Shown piece by piece: positions 27,190 through 35,634 of a DNA stretch of 64,000 bases. Position 1 is the stretch's first letter; each line of letters opens with the position of its first letter. The DNA is from BOG-908 sp963850605 (lineage in GTDB: Bacteria; Pseudomonadota; Alphaproteobacteria; Acetobacterales; Acetobacteraceae), in assembly GCA_963850605.1 (NCBI GenBank), contig CAWKLX010000006.1:424654-488653 (forward strand), read 5' to 3'. The notes beneath the pieces were generated by a model. That model made no database searches, was not told where the DNA came from, and saw nothing but the letters and a program-made list of their open reading frames with translations. A program made the position numbers and the translations under genes.

Positions 27190-28043
27190 GGCCGAGCCTG
27201 CGCCGTGACCAGGCGCGGGGCAGGGGCGCGGCCCTTCGCCGCGGCGCCCCGCACCAGTCGCGCGCCGATCACCAGCGTCGCCAGCACGGCCGCCCAGGCC
27301 ACCAGTTGCACGCCCATCGGCCGGTCGGAATAGCCGACCAGAGCGTGCAGGGCACGGCCGGGAATGCTGTCCTCCGGCAGGATCTTGGACGTATCCCACA
27401 ACTGGAAGCCCCAGGCGGGAATCAGGTCCGCGCCGGCCAGCGTCGCCGCCGCCTGGCCCGCCATGCCGGCCGCCAGCAGTGCGATCAGCCAACCGGTCAC
27501 CGCGAACAGCCGGTGCACCGGAATGGCCACCAACCCGCGATACAGCAGCACGGAGACGAGCGCCCCGCCGGCCACGCCCAGCGCGCCACCCAGCAGCAGC
27601 GCCCGCGCGCCCTCATGCCCGGACGCCGCGATGCCATACAGGAACAGCACCACCTCCGCGCCCTCACGCAGCACGGCCACGCCCACCACCAGCGCCATGG
27701 CGAACAGCGTGCGGCTTCCGGCCGCCACTTCGCGGCCCACCGCCTTCATCTCGCCCGCCATCTGCCGCCCGTGCGAGGCCATCCATATCTGGTGCCAGCC
27801 TAGCATCAGCACGGCGGCAATCAGGATGGTGGCGTTGAAAACCTCCTGGCCCGCGCCGGAAAACGCGTTCTCCAGAACGCCCGCGAACGCGGCCAGCAGC
27901 CCCGCCCCCAGCAGCCCGGCCCCAATCCCGCCAGCCAGCCAGGCGGCCCGACCGGCCACGCCCTGTGTGGCGGCCAGCACGATGCCGACGATCAGCCCGG
28001 CCTCGAACACCTCACGAAAAACGATCACCAAACTCGCGAGCAT
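27186..28043 (-). CDS. FTR1-family iron permease
   Basis: 285 residues with seven hydrophobic helices and two iron-binding REXXE motifs, REVFEAG (residues 10-16) and LREGAEVV (near 124). These carry iron across the membrane as in EfeU/FtrC. It starts five bases after the cupredoxin gene and overlaps the P19 gene. The trio fits an oxidation-assisted ferrous iron uptake system, though a fourth membrane ferredoxin (FtrD) seen in some bacteria is absent. Confidence 0.93.
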   Translation of the reverse strand: MLASLVIVFREVFEAGLIVGIVLAATQGVAGRAAWLAGGIGAGLLGAGLLAAFAGVLENAFSGAGQEVFNATILIAAVLMLGWHQIWMASHGRQMAGEMKAVGREVAAGSRTLFAMALVVGVAVLREGAEVVLFLYGIAASGHEGARALLLGGALGVAGGALVSVLLYRGLVAIPVHRLFAVTGWLIALLAAGMAGQAAATLAGADLIPAWGFQLWDTSKILPEDSIPGRALHALVGYSDRPMGVQLVAWAAVLATLVIGARLVRGAAAKGRAPAPRLVTAQARP

Positions 28044-28048
28044 GACGC

Positions 28049-28411
28049 CTACTCCTGGCCCGGCTTGGCGATGGCTGTGCCGCGCGCCACGTCCGGGTGA
28101 TAATCATCCACAAAACCGTAGGTGCCTGCCTTGAGCGGCCCGGCCATGACCATGACGTGGCCGCCCGGCACCACGATCTTCTCGGCCCGCAAATCTGGGC
28201 TCTCGAACTCCGCCGGCGTGGCGTCCAGATTGATCACCTCCAGCCGGAACCGTGCATCGGACGGCACGGTGATGGCGGCCGGCGAGAAATGATGGTCCTT
28301 CAGCGTGATCTGGATCGCGTCCGCCGCACGCGCCAGGCCAGGCGCCATCAGTGCGGCGGCTAGCACGGCGGCAATGGCTGGGCGGAAAATCGGCGCGGGC
28401 GCGGGCTTCAT
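28049..28411 (-). CDS. Periplasmic cupredoxin-domain protein of the iron uptake operon
   Basis: 120 residues with a signal peptide (ending LARA) and one cupredoxin domain (ITLKDHHFSPAAITVPSDAR, EFESPDLRAEKIVVPGG, GTYGFVDDYHPD). It lacks the Cys of type 1 copper sites, as in FtrB/EfeO-like domains, and may bind Cu or Fe through His/Glu. ATG 28411 has GGAG six bases upstream. First gene of the uptake operon; the 127-base gap to the divergent membrane gene holds its promoter. No Fur box is obvious to the eye. Confidence 0.87.
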   Translation of the reverse strand: MKPAPAPIFRPAIAAVLAAALMAPGLARAADAIQITLKDHHFSPAAITVPSDARFRLEVINLDATPAEFESPDLRAEKIVVPGGHVMVMAGPLKAGTYGFVDDYHPDVARGTAIAKPGQE

Positions 28412-28538
28412 GGACGACTCCTCGTTGCCGGGTCGGGGGTTGTTAATGCGAGGCGTTCGCAATAACAAGCCCGCTCTGGGGTCGGCCACACGTGGTCGCA
28501 CCCGCCAAACGATCAAGCCAGGGTATCTCAAGCACAAC

Positions 28539-29060
28539 ATGGCCGATCCGAGCATCTTCGACGCCGTCCGCATACCCGTGCCGGCACTGGCCGCGCTGGA
28601 CTGGCGGCCTTACCATTTCGCCATCCAACCCGTGCACTACCTGATCCGGCTGGTGCATCTGGTCAGCATGGCCGCGTTCTTCGGCGGCATCGGCCTGCTG
28701 GATTTCCGGCTGATGGGCTGGCAGGGCTCTGTCCCTCTGCGCAACTTCGCCGAACACGTGCTGCCCTGGCTGTGGGTGACGTTCGCCGTCGCCTTGGTGA
28801 GCGGCGTATCCCTCTTCCTCTACGACCCGGTGCACGCGGGCGCGCACGCCTACTGGTCGCCCAAAATGATCGCCATCGGCCTGGGCCTGGCCAATGCCGC
28901 GGCGTTCCACCGCACCAGCTACGTCCGCTCCCTCGCCGCGAGCGGCCGGCTGCCGGCCAGCGCGCGGGCGGCGGGGTTGGTGTCGCTCGTGTGCTGGACG
29001 GCGGCGTTGTGTTTCGCGGGGATGAATGGGGAGGGTGTGCCGCGGGTGTTGCTAAGGTAG
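28539..29060 (+). CDS. Four-helix membrane protein (DUF6644/CopD-like)
   Basis: 173 residues with four hydrophobic segments. YHFAIQPVHYLIRLVHLVSM then GGIGLLDFRLMG places histidines within the first helix pair, as in membrane cytochrome-like or copper-related proteins of the DUF6644 type. The function is unknown. It diverges from the iron operon, suggesting but not proving a shared signal. The gene ends three bases before a double-hairpin repeat. Confidence 0.65.
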   Translation: MADPSIFDAVRIPVPALAALDWRPYHFAIQPVHYLIRLVHLVSMAAFFGGIGLLDFRLMGWQGSVPLRNFAEHVLPWLWVTFAVALVSGVSLFLYDPVHAGAHAYWSPKMIAIGLGLANAAAFHRTSYVRSLAASGRLPASARAAGLVSLVCWTAALCFAGMNGEGVPRVLLR

Positions 29061-29063
29061 AAT

Positions 29064-29158
29064 CTTCTTTTCTGAAGAAAAGAAGCAAAAGACTTTTGCG
29101 CGGCTGTCGCGGACTCAAATGGACAAGAGTTTTTTGGTCCTTTTTTGCAAAAAAGGAC
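29064..29158 (-). repeat. Double-hairpin dispersed repeat, copy 2
   Basis: Reverse orientation relative to the other copies. CTTCTTTTC/GAAAAGAAG hairpin (29064-29085), core with GGCTGTCGCGG, then GTCCTTTTTTGCAAAAAAGGAC (29137-29158), a perfect palindrome. It separates the convergent membrane-protein and GST genes and holds the likely original GST stop codon (29158-29160) at its edge. Confidence 0.9.
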
Positions 29159-29177
29159 TACTTCTCGTCCCACATGT

Positions 29178-29798
29178 CTAACACCCGCCGCACCGCCGGC
29201 CTCGCCCGCACCCGCTCCAAGATGCGCCGCCAAATTCTGGCGGCAGCTCGATCTTCTGCTGGGGCGCCCAACGCTCGACATAAAACAGCGCCGCATCGGC
29301 AATGCCGAACCGGTCGCCGATCGCATATGCGTGGCCGGCAATCTGCCGGTCCAGGATGTCGAACCCCTTCTCCACCATCTCGCGACCTTGGGCCTGCACG
29401 GATGATTGGCCCACGCCCAACGTGCCATGCACCACGTCCTGCGGCTCGAACCGTTTCGGCATGAACAGGCGCGCGAAACCCTGGCCGTGCACCGTGCCCT
29501 CGATATACTCCATGATCTCGGCCGATCGCGCCTCGCCCTCCGCGTCCTCGGGCATCAATCTCGCCTCGGGATTGGTGCGGGCCAGCCAGGTGGCGATGGC
29601 GCCGAATTCGGTCAGCACCGAGCCGTCGCCGCGCACCAGCGTCGGCACCTTGCCCTTCGGGTTGATGCCGGTGAACGGCGGCTTATGGGTCTCTCCGCCA
29701 GCCACGTCCAGCTTTTCAGTGTCGTACGGCTTGCCGATCTCCTCCAGCAGGATGTGAATGCCGATGGCGCAGGTGTGCGGGCCCCAATAGAGCTTCAT
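29178..29798 (-). CDS. Glutathione S-transferase, C-terminus frameshifted
   Basis: 206 residues of GST fold: thioredoxin-like domain with NPKGKVPTLVRGDGSVLTEFGAI (in two parts; the cis-Pro is VP near 51), then a helical domain with IADAALFYVERW. It conjugates or binds glutathione; the substrate is unknown. The last 14 residues (SWSGCG onward) are Cys/Arg/Gly-rich and atypical. Supplying one missing base near 29225-29231 would restore RILERVRARPAVRRVLDMWD and a TAG at 29158, as expected for the family. So this is a mild truncation or a sequencing error. Confidence 0.85.
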   Translation of the reverse strand: MKLYWGPHTCAIGIHILLEEIGKPYDTEKLDVAGGETHKPPFTGINPKGKVPTLVRGDGSVLTEFGAIATWLARTNPEARLMPEDAEGEARSAEIMEYIEGTVHGQGFARLFMPKRFEPQDVVHGTLGVGQSSVQAQGREMVEKGFDILDRQIAGHAYAIGDRFGIADAALFYVERWAPQQKIELPPEFGGASWSGCGRGRRCGGC

Positions 29799-29851
29799 GG
29801 TCAGAACCTTCCGTTCGGGGCGGTGACGTTTTTCCGGGCGCCGGGTTGCGC

Positions 29852-30376
29852 TCAGCGTGTCCGGCGCAGCAGCACGCGGGTGCTGCCGGCGTTGTGCGCA
29901 TGCGGATGCGCGGCGGCCAGCACCAGCGGCCGCAAGCGCGGCAGGTTGAGCCAGTGCGGCAGTTCGCGCCGGATGACGCCGCCCTGTTCTCCGCTGCCGC
30001 GGCCGGTGATGATTTCGACCACACGCAACCGGTCAGCATGGGCGGCGAGCAGGAACCGCTCCAAGGCGAGAAAGGCCGCCTGTGCCGTCTTGCCGTGCAG
30101 GTCCAGCGTGCGCGCCGCCCGCTGCTTGCCGCCGCTGAACCGTGACCAGCTCGCGCGATCCAGGCCAGGCGGCGGCAGGCCGGTGACGACGGCCGGCAGG
30201 GTCCCACGCGATGGCGTCGGGAGGGGTGGCGCGGCCATCCTGGGCGCAGATGGCGGCGCGGCCTGCGGCGGCACTGGTTCCGGCGCCATGCGCCCAGGCA
30301 ACGAGCGTACATGCCGCGCATACTCGGCCCAGGCGGCACGGTCGTGGTCGCTCAGCGGTCGGGCGCGTGGCGGCAT
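29852..30376 (-). CDS. Smr-domain protein
   Basis: About 174 residues. A disordered Pro-rich middle precedes a C-terminal Smr domain, with LDLHGKTAQAAFLALERFL and ITGRGSGEQGGVIRRELPHW. Smr domains nick branched DNA or act on RNA; the role of stand-alone bacterial proteins is poorly known. ATG 30376 gives MPPRARPLSDHDRAAW, a common start in relatives. An ATG at 30466 would add 30 residues. It diverges from the ABC permease gene. Confidence 0.85.
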   Translation of the reverse strand: MPPRARPLSDHDRAAWAEYARHVRSLPGRMAPEPVPPQAAPPSAPRMAAPPLPTPSRGTLPAVVTGLPPPGLDRASWSRFSGGKQRAARTLDLHGKTAQAAFLALERFLLAAHADRLRVVEIITGRGSGEQGGVIRRELPHWLNLPRLRPLVLAAAHPHAHNAGSTRVLLRRTR

Positions 30377-30485
30377 GCTGGCAATGTAGTGCGCCGGCCG
30401 CGCACGTCGCCACCACGGCGCACCCTTGCGCGGCACGCCCAGGCTGGCCAAGAGGGGCGCCATCATCCGCGCCGGGAGCAGAGAC

Positions 30486-32252
30486 TTGTCCGACCCCGCT
30501 CTGCCCGTCGCCCACGCCCCCTACACCGCCAGCGTGCGCCGCCTGCCCAACGTGTTCGACCTCGGCGCGCTGTTGTTCATCGCGGCCGTCCTGATCGCCG
30601 TCGGCCACGCCGCCCGCCACACCTTCGGTCCCCTTGGCGGGCCGCTGGCCGGGCCGGCCGACCACGTGCACGCAGCGGCCATCTCGCTGGATCCGCGCAA
30701 CCTGCCCGGCTACGCGCTGCGCACGGTCATGCGCATGTTCGCAGCCTTGGCCTGCTCGCTGCTGTTCACCTTTACCTACGCCACTTTCGCCGCCAAAAGC
30801 CGGCGCGCCGGCATGGTGCTGGTGCCGATACTCGACATCCTGCAATCCCTGCCGATTTTCGGCTTTCTGACGTTCACCGTCACATTCTTCCTGGGCCTGT
30901 TCCCCGGCCGGGTGATCGGCGCCGAACTTGCCGTGATCTTTGTCATTTTCACGTCGCAGGCCTGGAACATGGCATTCAGCATGTATCAGTCGCTGCGCAC
31001 CATTCCTTCCGACCTGGACGAGGCCACGCGAGGTTTCGGCCTGTCTGCCTGGCAGCGGTTCTGGCGCTTGGAGGTCCCGTTCGCGACACCGGGATTGGTC
31101 TGGAACATGATGATGTCCATGTCAGGCGGCTGGTTCAGCCTGGTTGCCTCCGAAGCGGTGACGGTTGGCGACACCACGTTCCAGCTTCCCGGCATCGGCA
31201 GCTACATCGCTGTGGCATCCGCCGCGCGCAACATCCCGGCCGTGCTGTACGCGATCGGCGCGATGCTGCTGGTGATCCTGGCGTACGACCAGCTGCTGTT
31301 CCGCCCGCTTGTCGCGTGGAGCTCAAAGTTCCGGTTCGAGACGACGCAGGTGGATGCGGGCGAAGATCCGTGGATGTTGGCGCTGCTCCGCCGCACCCGC
31401 TTGCTGCGCCGTGCGGGCGACGCGCTCGGCACGGCTTTCTTCGCGGTCAGCGGCCTGCGGCTGCGGGCCCGGCGCTCGGCCACGGCGCGAACCGAACGCG
31501 CCTCCTCACGCACCACGGACGTCGTTTTCGGCGCCGTGCTGGCTGCTGTCGTTGCCTGGGCGGTATGGCGCATCTTTTCGTTCTGCGTGGCCGGCCACCT
31601 GACCTTGGGCGATCTGGGCAGCGCCGTAAAACTGGGGCTGTTCACCCTGACCCGCGTGGTGATCCTGATGTCGCTCGCCACCCTCGTCTGGGTCCCGATC
31701 GGCGTGCTCGTCGGCCTCAGCCCGCGCTGGTCGCGCGTGCTGGGCGGGGCGGCCCAGTTTTTAGCCGCGTTTCCACCCAACCTGTTTTATCCGATCTTTG
31801 TCGTAGTGATCGTCGGCCACGCGCTGAACCCGGACATCTGGCTGACCCCGCTGATCATCCTCGGCACGCAATGGTATATCGCATTCAACGTCATCGCCGG
31901 TGCGGCCGCCTATCCCGGCGACCTGCGCGAGGCGGCGCGCAACTTTCGGGTCGGCGGCCTGCTGTGGTGGCGCCGCGTGATCCTGCCAGGCATTTTTCCG
32001 TATTTCGTGACCGGCGCCATTACCGCCTCGGGCGGCTGCTGGAACGCGTCGCTACTCGCCGAGGTCGCAAGCTGGGGCAACACGACTTTGCGCGCCCACG
32101 GCCTGGGCGCCTACATTCAGGACGCCACCACAAAGGGGGACACGGCGCGCGTGCTGCTCGGCATGGTGGTGATGGCGTGTTTTGTATTGACGTTCAATCG
32201 GGTGGTCTGGCGACCGATGTATGCGTATTCTTCGAAGCGGTTGAGGCTGTAG
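30486..32252 (+). CDS. ABC transporter permease with two fused membrane domains (nitrate/sulfonate type)
   Basis: 588 residues, about twelve helices in two similar halves. Each half has an EAA loop that contacts the ATPase: EATRGFGLSAWQRFWRLEVP and EAARNFRVGGLLWWRRVILP. A soluble linker (about 300-350) joins them. The TTG at 30486 has GGGAG seven bases upstream; longer starts run through the opposing gene. Such fused permeases pair with an ATPase carrying an AAA-associated C-domain, which lies 1.96 kb downstream rather than adjacent. No binding protein gene is nearby. Substrate unknown. Confidence 0.88.
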   Translation: MSDPALPVAHAPYTASVRRLPNVFDLGALLFIAAVLIAVGHAARHTFGPLGGPLAGPADHVHAAAISLDPRNLPGYALRTVMRMFAALACSLLFTFTYATFAAKSRRAGMVLVPILDILQSLPIFGFLTFTVTFFLGLFPGRVIGAELAVIFVIFTSQAWNMAFSMYQSLRTIPSDLDEATRGFGLSAWQRFWRLEVPFATPGLVWNMMMSMSGGWFSLVASEAVTVGDTTFQLPGIGSYIAVASAARNIPAVLYAIGAMLLVILAYDQLLFRPLVAWSSKFRFETTQVDAGEDPWMLALLRRTRLLRRAGDALGTAFFAVSGLRLRARRSATARTERASSRTTDVVFGAVLAAVVAWAVWRIFSFCVAGHLTLGDLGSAVKLGLFTLTRVVILMSLATLVWVPIGVLVGLSPRWSRVLGGAAQFLAAFPPNLFYPIFVVVIVGHALNPDIWLTPLIILGTQWYIAFNVIAGAAAYPGDLREAARNFRVGGLLWWRRVILPGIFPYFVTGAITASGGCWNASLLAEVASWGNTTLRAHGLGAYIQDATTKGDTARVLLGMVVMACFVLTFNRVVWRPMYAYSSKRLRL

Positions 32253-32714
32253 GAATGACTGACGCTGAACGGCTTCATGCTCTCGTCTTGACCTGAGTTT
32301 GAGGCGTCGCGGCGTGTGCAACGTTTGCGACGTGCTCAAAGTTTGGTCAAGCTTTGGGCCGCTTGCCTCATGCGGCTGCGTGGGTGAACCCACATCCTCA
32401 CGAGTGCTCAGACGCGCAGCCTCGCAATCGGCTGCCAACAGACGTGGGTTACGCTACGCTTCACACACTCTACGTCAATGCGCTTAACTCATTTTGCGTT
32501 GATTGCGGGATCCGATCGCTCAACGCCCTTAGCTTTGCAGTTGATATGGCTAAACTGGTTTTCGCCTTAGGCGGGAACAGTTTAACGCGAAAAAGCCGTT
32601 TAAAAAGTGTTGCGCTTAAGCAATGCAACATGTAACGTCCGAGGCGCGCAATTCAGTTGCTACTCCGAACAATATGGGTTGCGACACCAACCGAAACCCT
32701 TGGAGTGTTCTTGC
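32253..32714 (+). other. Intergenic region of lower GC before the secreted protein
   Basis: About 460 bases with mixed composition, and no coding frame with a start site or known motif. An inverted pair TTGC-GCTTAA-GCAA occurs near 32609-32622, possibly an operator. The GC falls from the permease gene and stays low through the next gene, consistent with an inserted segment. Confidence 0.4.
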
Positions 32715-33230
32715 ATGCGTATACTCATCGCCGCAGCAGTAGTGTCGGCCATTGGCGGCTCCGCTGCCGCAACTCCTGTGCCGGCGAGCTACACCTATTT
32801 CGGAAATCTTCAAGCAAATGGGCTAGGCGCCTGTTCACAAATTAACGGCGCATTCCCAGCCTCCGTCACCTACTTCCAAGACAACCAAACCGGCGCGGTG
32901 GGCTCGCTCTGGATCAATTTAAGCATCTATAACAACACGCCAAAGGCCGGTGCACCAGGCACCGTCGTATTGCCGCTGCAATCCCTGTTTCTCGAAATCA
33001 ATCTGCCCCCCGCGACACAAAGTTATGTCGTCGTCGACCCACAACTTTTTCAGACCACCAATCCGCAGTTCGGCAGCTACACTGGGAAAATCTCTTTCTC
33101 CGCCGCGGCTGGTTTTGACACACTCACATTCGGAACCAATTTCTTGCAACCGAATCCGACGGTCGTAACGCTCACGTCCGGAAGCTGCATCATCCAGATT
33201 CAGGGAGTACTGACCGCAGCCCCGCTCTAA
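32715..33230 (+). CDS. Secreted protein of unknown function
   Basis: 171 residues with a clear signal peptide (MRILIAAAVVSAIGGSAAA), then a Thr/Ser/Asn/Gln-rich beta-like sequence with two cysteines (GLGACSQI and SGSCIIQI) that could form a disulfide. It recalls secreted matrix or PEP-CTERM-type proteins but has no sorting tail. The gene's GC is lower than its neighbours. GGAG lies nine bases upstream of ATG 32715. It lies between the halves of an ABC importer, suggesting a later arrival. Confidence 0.65.
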   Translation: MRILIAAAVVSAIGGSAAATPVPASYTYFGNLQANGLGACSQINGAFPASVTYFQDNQTGAVGSLWINLSIYNNTPKAGAPGTVVLPLQSLFLEINLPPATQSYVVVDPQLFQTTNPQFGSYTGKISFSAAAGFDTLTFGTNFLQPNPTVVTLTSGSCIIQIQGVLTAAPL

Positions 33231-33305
33231 CCGGGCACATGACGCCGCACGCGCGGCGCGCTAACGCGGATTGTGTTGCACGAGCGCAATACAGTCCGCG
33301 TTACG

Positions 33306-33953
33306 CTACCCAAACGCCCCCGCGCTCGCCTGCGCCTCCATCTCGGGCACCTGCCGCATTGCCTTCAGCGCCAGGTCGCACAACCGCAAATGCTCATCCT
33401 CCAGCGGCCCGACCCTGCCCGCCGCCGCCACGCTCTCCAAAACCAGGGTGGCGATTTCCACGCAGCCCCGCGCATGGGCCAGCATCGTTTTCAAATGCCT
33501 GACCGCCTCCTCCGTCTCCTCCACCTTGCGCAGCAGCGGGTCCCAGGAAGAAAAATGGTCCATCAGGCGCCCGGCATCGTCCGCGTTCTCGGCCAGATAC
33601 TGGAACGTAAACTTCTTTTCGCTGAAATCGATCAGCCCGCCGACATGGCTCAGTTCCTCGTCCGACATGCGCCTGAAACCCATGTTCCATTCGGCATACT
33701 GCCGCGCCTCGACCGCCTTGCGCGTCAGCGACTTGACGTTGCTGTGCCGGGGATCGCGCTGGATCGTGTCGTACAGCCGATCGACCACCTCCTCCTCGCC
33801 TTCCAGCGTCTGCAGGAACGTATCGTTACCGTATAGCAGCATGCCCGTGACACCGTCCCGCCGGTTGTTGGCCAAGCATTTCTGCAGCAATTCGACCAAC
33901 TCCTCGGTCGTCATCGGGTGAGCCACCGAGCTGATATATGAGAGCTGGATCAT
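33306..33953 (-). CDS. BLUF-domain blue-light sensor protein
   Basis: 215 residues. The N-terminal BLUF domain binds FAD: the conserved Tyr (IQLSYISS, residue 6), Asn near 31 (ANNRRDGVTGML), Gln 48 (DTFLQTLEG) and the W-x-MGF element (EWNMGFR) are all present. A helical C-terminal part (about 125-215) could dimerise or bind an output protein; no enzymatic output domain is fused. GGAGAG lies eight bases before ATG 33953. BLUF proteins change partner binding under blue light. Confidence 0.9.
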   Translation of the reverse strand: MIQLSYISSVAHPMTTEELVELLQKCLANNRRDGVTGMLLYGNDTFLQTLEGEEEVVDRLYDTIQRDPRHSNVKSLTRKAVEARQYAEWNMGFRRMSDEELSHVGGLIDFSEKKFTFQYLAENADDAGRLMDHFSSWDPLLRKVEETEEAVRHLKTMLAHARGCVEIATLVLESVAAAGRVGPLEDEHLRLCDLALKAMRQVPEMEAQASAGAFG

Positions 33954-34215
33954 GAGGTCTTCTCTCCAAGGCGCCGACGATCGAAACCAGACCCAACATG
34001 TAGTAACTCTGGGAAAACCTGCACCGGGCGGAATTCATGAACGAAGCGTGACGGCCGGCCACCGGCTGTAGCATCGGCTACGCGGCGCGCGCCCAGCATC
34101 CCGTCTCCACCGTCGTCCGCAGCGACCGCTTCCCACGCACATATGTCGGCTGTAAGCACAGACTGACATCCCGACATGATCACCGCCCTGTCTGAGGGAG
34201 GCCGAAGGACACGCG

Positions 34216-35532
34216 ATGGACGCCCTCACCGAGAACCTTCTGGAGGTCCGCAACTGCAAGCAGGCCTACCACAAGGATTCCGCCAGCGACTTCGTCGTCC
34301 TCGACAATGTGGACGTCACCATACGCAGCAGCGAAATCGTGGGGCTGCTCGGCCGCTCCGGCTCCGGCAAATCCACTCTGCTGCGCATCGTGGCCGGCCT
34401 GCTGAAACCCACCTCGGGGGACGTGATCTGGCGCGGCGCGCGGCTGACAGGGCCCGCCGAGGGCGTCGCCATGGTCTTCCAGAGTTTCGCGCTGTTCCCC
34501 TGGCTGACCGTGCAGGAGAACGTGGAGCTGGGGCTGGAAGCGCAAGGCATAGGCCGCGTCGAACGCTGCCGCCGCGCGGAAGAAGCCATCGACCTGATCG
34601 GCCTTGGCGGCTACGAGGACTCCTATCCCAAGGAAATGTCCGGCGGCATGCGCCAGCGCGTGGGCCTGGCGCGCGCGCTGGTCGTTCACCCCGATCTACT
34701 CCTGATGGACGAACCGTTCTCGGCGCTCGACGTACTGACGGCCGAAACCCTGCGCACCGATCTCATCGACCTCTGGATGGACGGCAAGCTGCCCGTCCGC
34801 TCCATCCTGATGGTCACCCATAATATCGAGGAAGCGGTGCTGATGTGCGACCGCATCCTGGTGTTTTCTTCCAACCCGGGCCGCGTGGCGCAGGAGTTGC
34901 GCGTACCGTTCCCGCATCCACGCAACCGGCACGACGCGGCGTTCCGAAAGTTCGTCGACGACATCTACGCGCTGATGACCAGGCGCGCCACCAGCATGCC
35001 GGCGCCCGAAATCGGCGACGTGGCCGGCGCCGCCCCGCCCGAGACGGTGCACGCGCTGCACCCGGTCAACACCAACCTGCTCGCCGGCCTGATCGAAACG
35101 CTGGCCGGCGAACCCTATCGCGGCCGCGCCGATCTGCCCCCGCTCGCCGCCGCCCTGCAGCTCGAGCTGGACGACCTGCTCCCGCTTGGCGAGACGCTGG
35201 CGCTGCTGCGCTTCGCCGAGCTGGAAGAAGGCGACATCAAGCTGACCGATGCCGGCCGCGCGTTCGCCAATGCCGAGACCGACGACCGTCGGGTGATGTT
35301 CGCGGCGGCTTTGCGTGCGCACGTGAAACTTGCAAGTACGATCAGGGGCGTTTTGGACGAGCGCTGGAATCACCGGGCGAGCGCGGTCAGGTTCCGCGAC
35401 GAGCTGGAGGATCACATGTCGCCGGATTATGCGGAGGATACGCTCAGGGCAGTAATAGGTTGGGGAAGGTTTGCCGAGCTGTTCAACTATGATGAGGAGG
35501 CGGATCAGTTCTTCTTGGATACGGATGAGTAA
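34216..35532 (+). CDS. ABC transporter ATP-binding protein with AAA-associated C-terminal domain
   Basis: 438 residues. The ATPase domain has Walker A GRSGSGKST, Q-loop QSFALFPW, signature MSGGMRQRVGLARAL, Walker B LLLMDEPFSALD and the switch His in VTHN. The C-terminal portion (from about 275) is an AAA-associated domain found in nitrate/sulfonate/taurine-type importers with fused permeases. AAGGA precedes ATG 34216 well. It should partner the permease at 30486, from which two unrelated genes now separate it. Confidence 0.92.
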   Translation: MDALTENLLEVRNCKQAYHKDSASDFVVLDNVDVTIRSSEIVGLLGRSGSGKSTLLRIVAGLLKPTSGDVIWRGARLTGPAEGVAMVFQSFALFPWLTVQENVELGLEAQGIGRVERCRRAEEAIDLIGLGGYEDSYPKEMSGGMRQRVGLARALVVHPDLLLMDEPFSALDVLTAETLRTDLIDLWMDGKLPVRSILMVTHNIEEAVLMCDRILVFSSNPGRVAQELRVPFPHPRNRHDAAFRKFVDDIYALMTRRATSMPAPEIGDVAGAAPPETVHALHPVNTNLLAGLIETLAGEPYRGRADLPPLAAALQLELDDLLPLGETLALLRFAELEEGDIKLTDAGRAFANAETDDRRVMFAAALRAHVKLASTIRGVLDERWNHRASAVRFRDELEDHMSPDYAEDTLRAVIGWGRFAELFNYDEEADQFFLDTDE

Positions 35533-35537
35533 GCGCA

Positions 35538-35630
35538 CCTTTTTTGAAAAAAAGTAGCAAAAAACTTTTGTCCATTTGAATCCGCGACAGCCGTGCAAAA
35601 GTCTTTTGGTTCTTTTCTTCAGAAAAGAAC
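35538..35630 (+). repeat. Double-hairpin dispersed repeat, copy 3
   Basis: Left T6/A6 hairpin (35538-35554), core with CCGCGACAGCC (35582-35592), right perfect palindrome GTTCTTTTCT/AGAAAAGAAC (35609-35630). It begins six bases after the ATPase stop and ends five bases before the stop of the opposing secreted-protein gene, exactly filling a convergent gap. Confidence 0.9.
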
Positions 35631-35634
35631 ATCC

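Noticed and set aside
30311..32296. Alternative plus frame of 661 codons over the ABC permease
   Set aside because: Arg/Pro/His-rich text without motifs; the other frame holds two clear permease domains.
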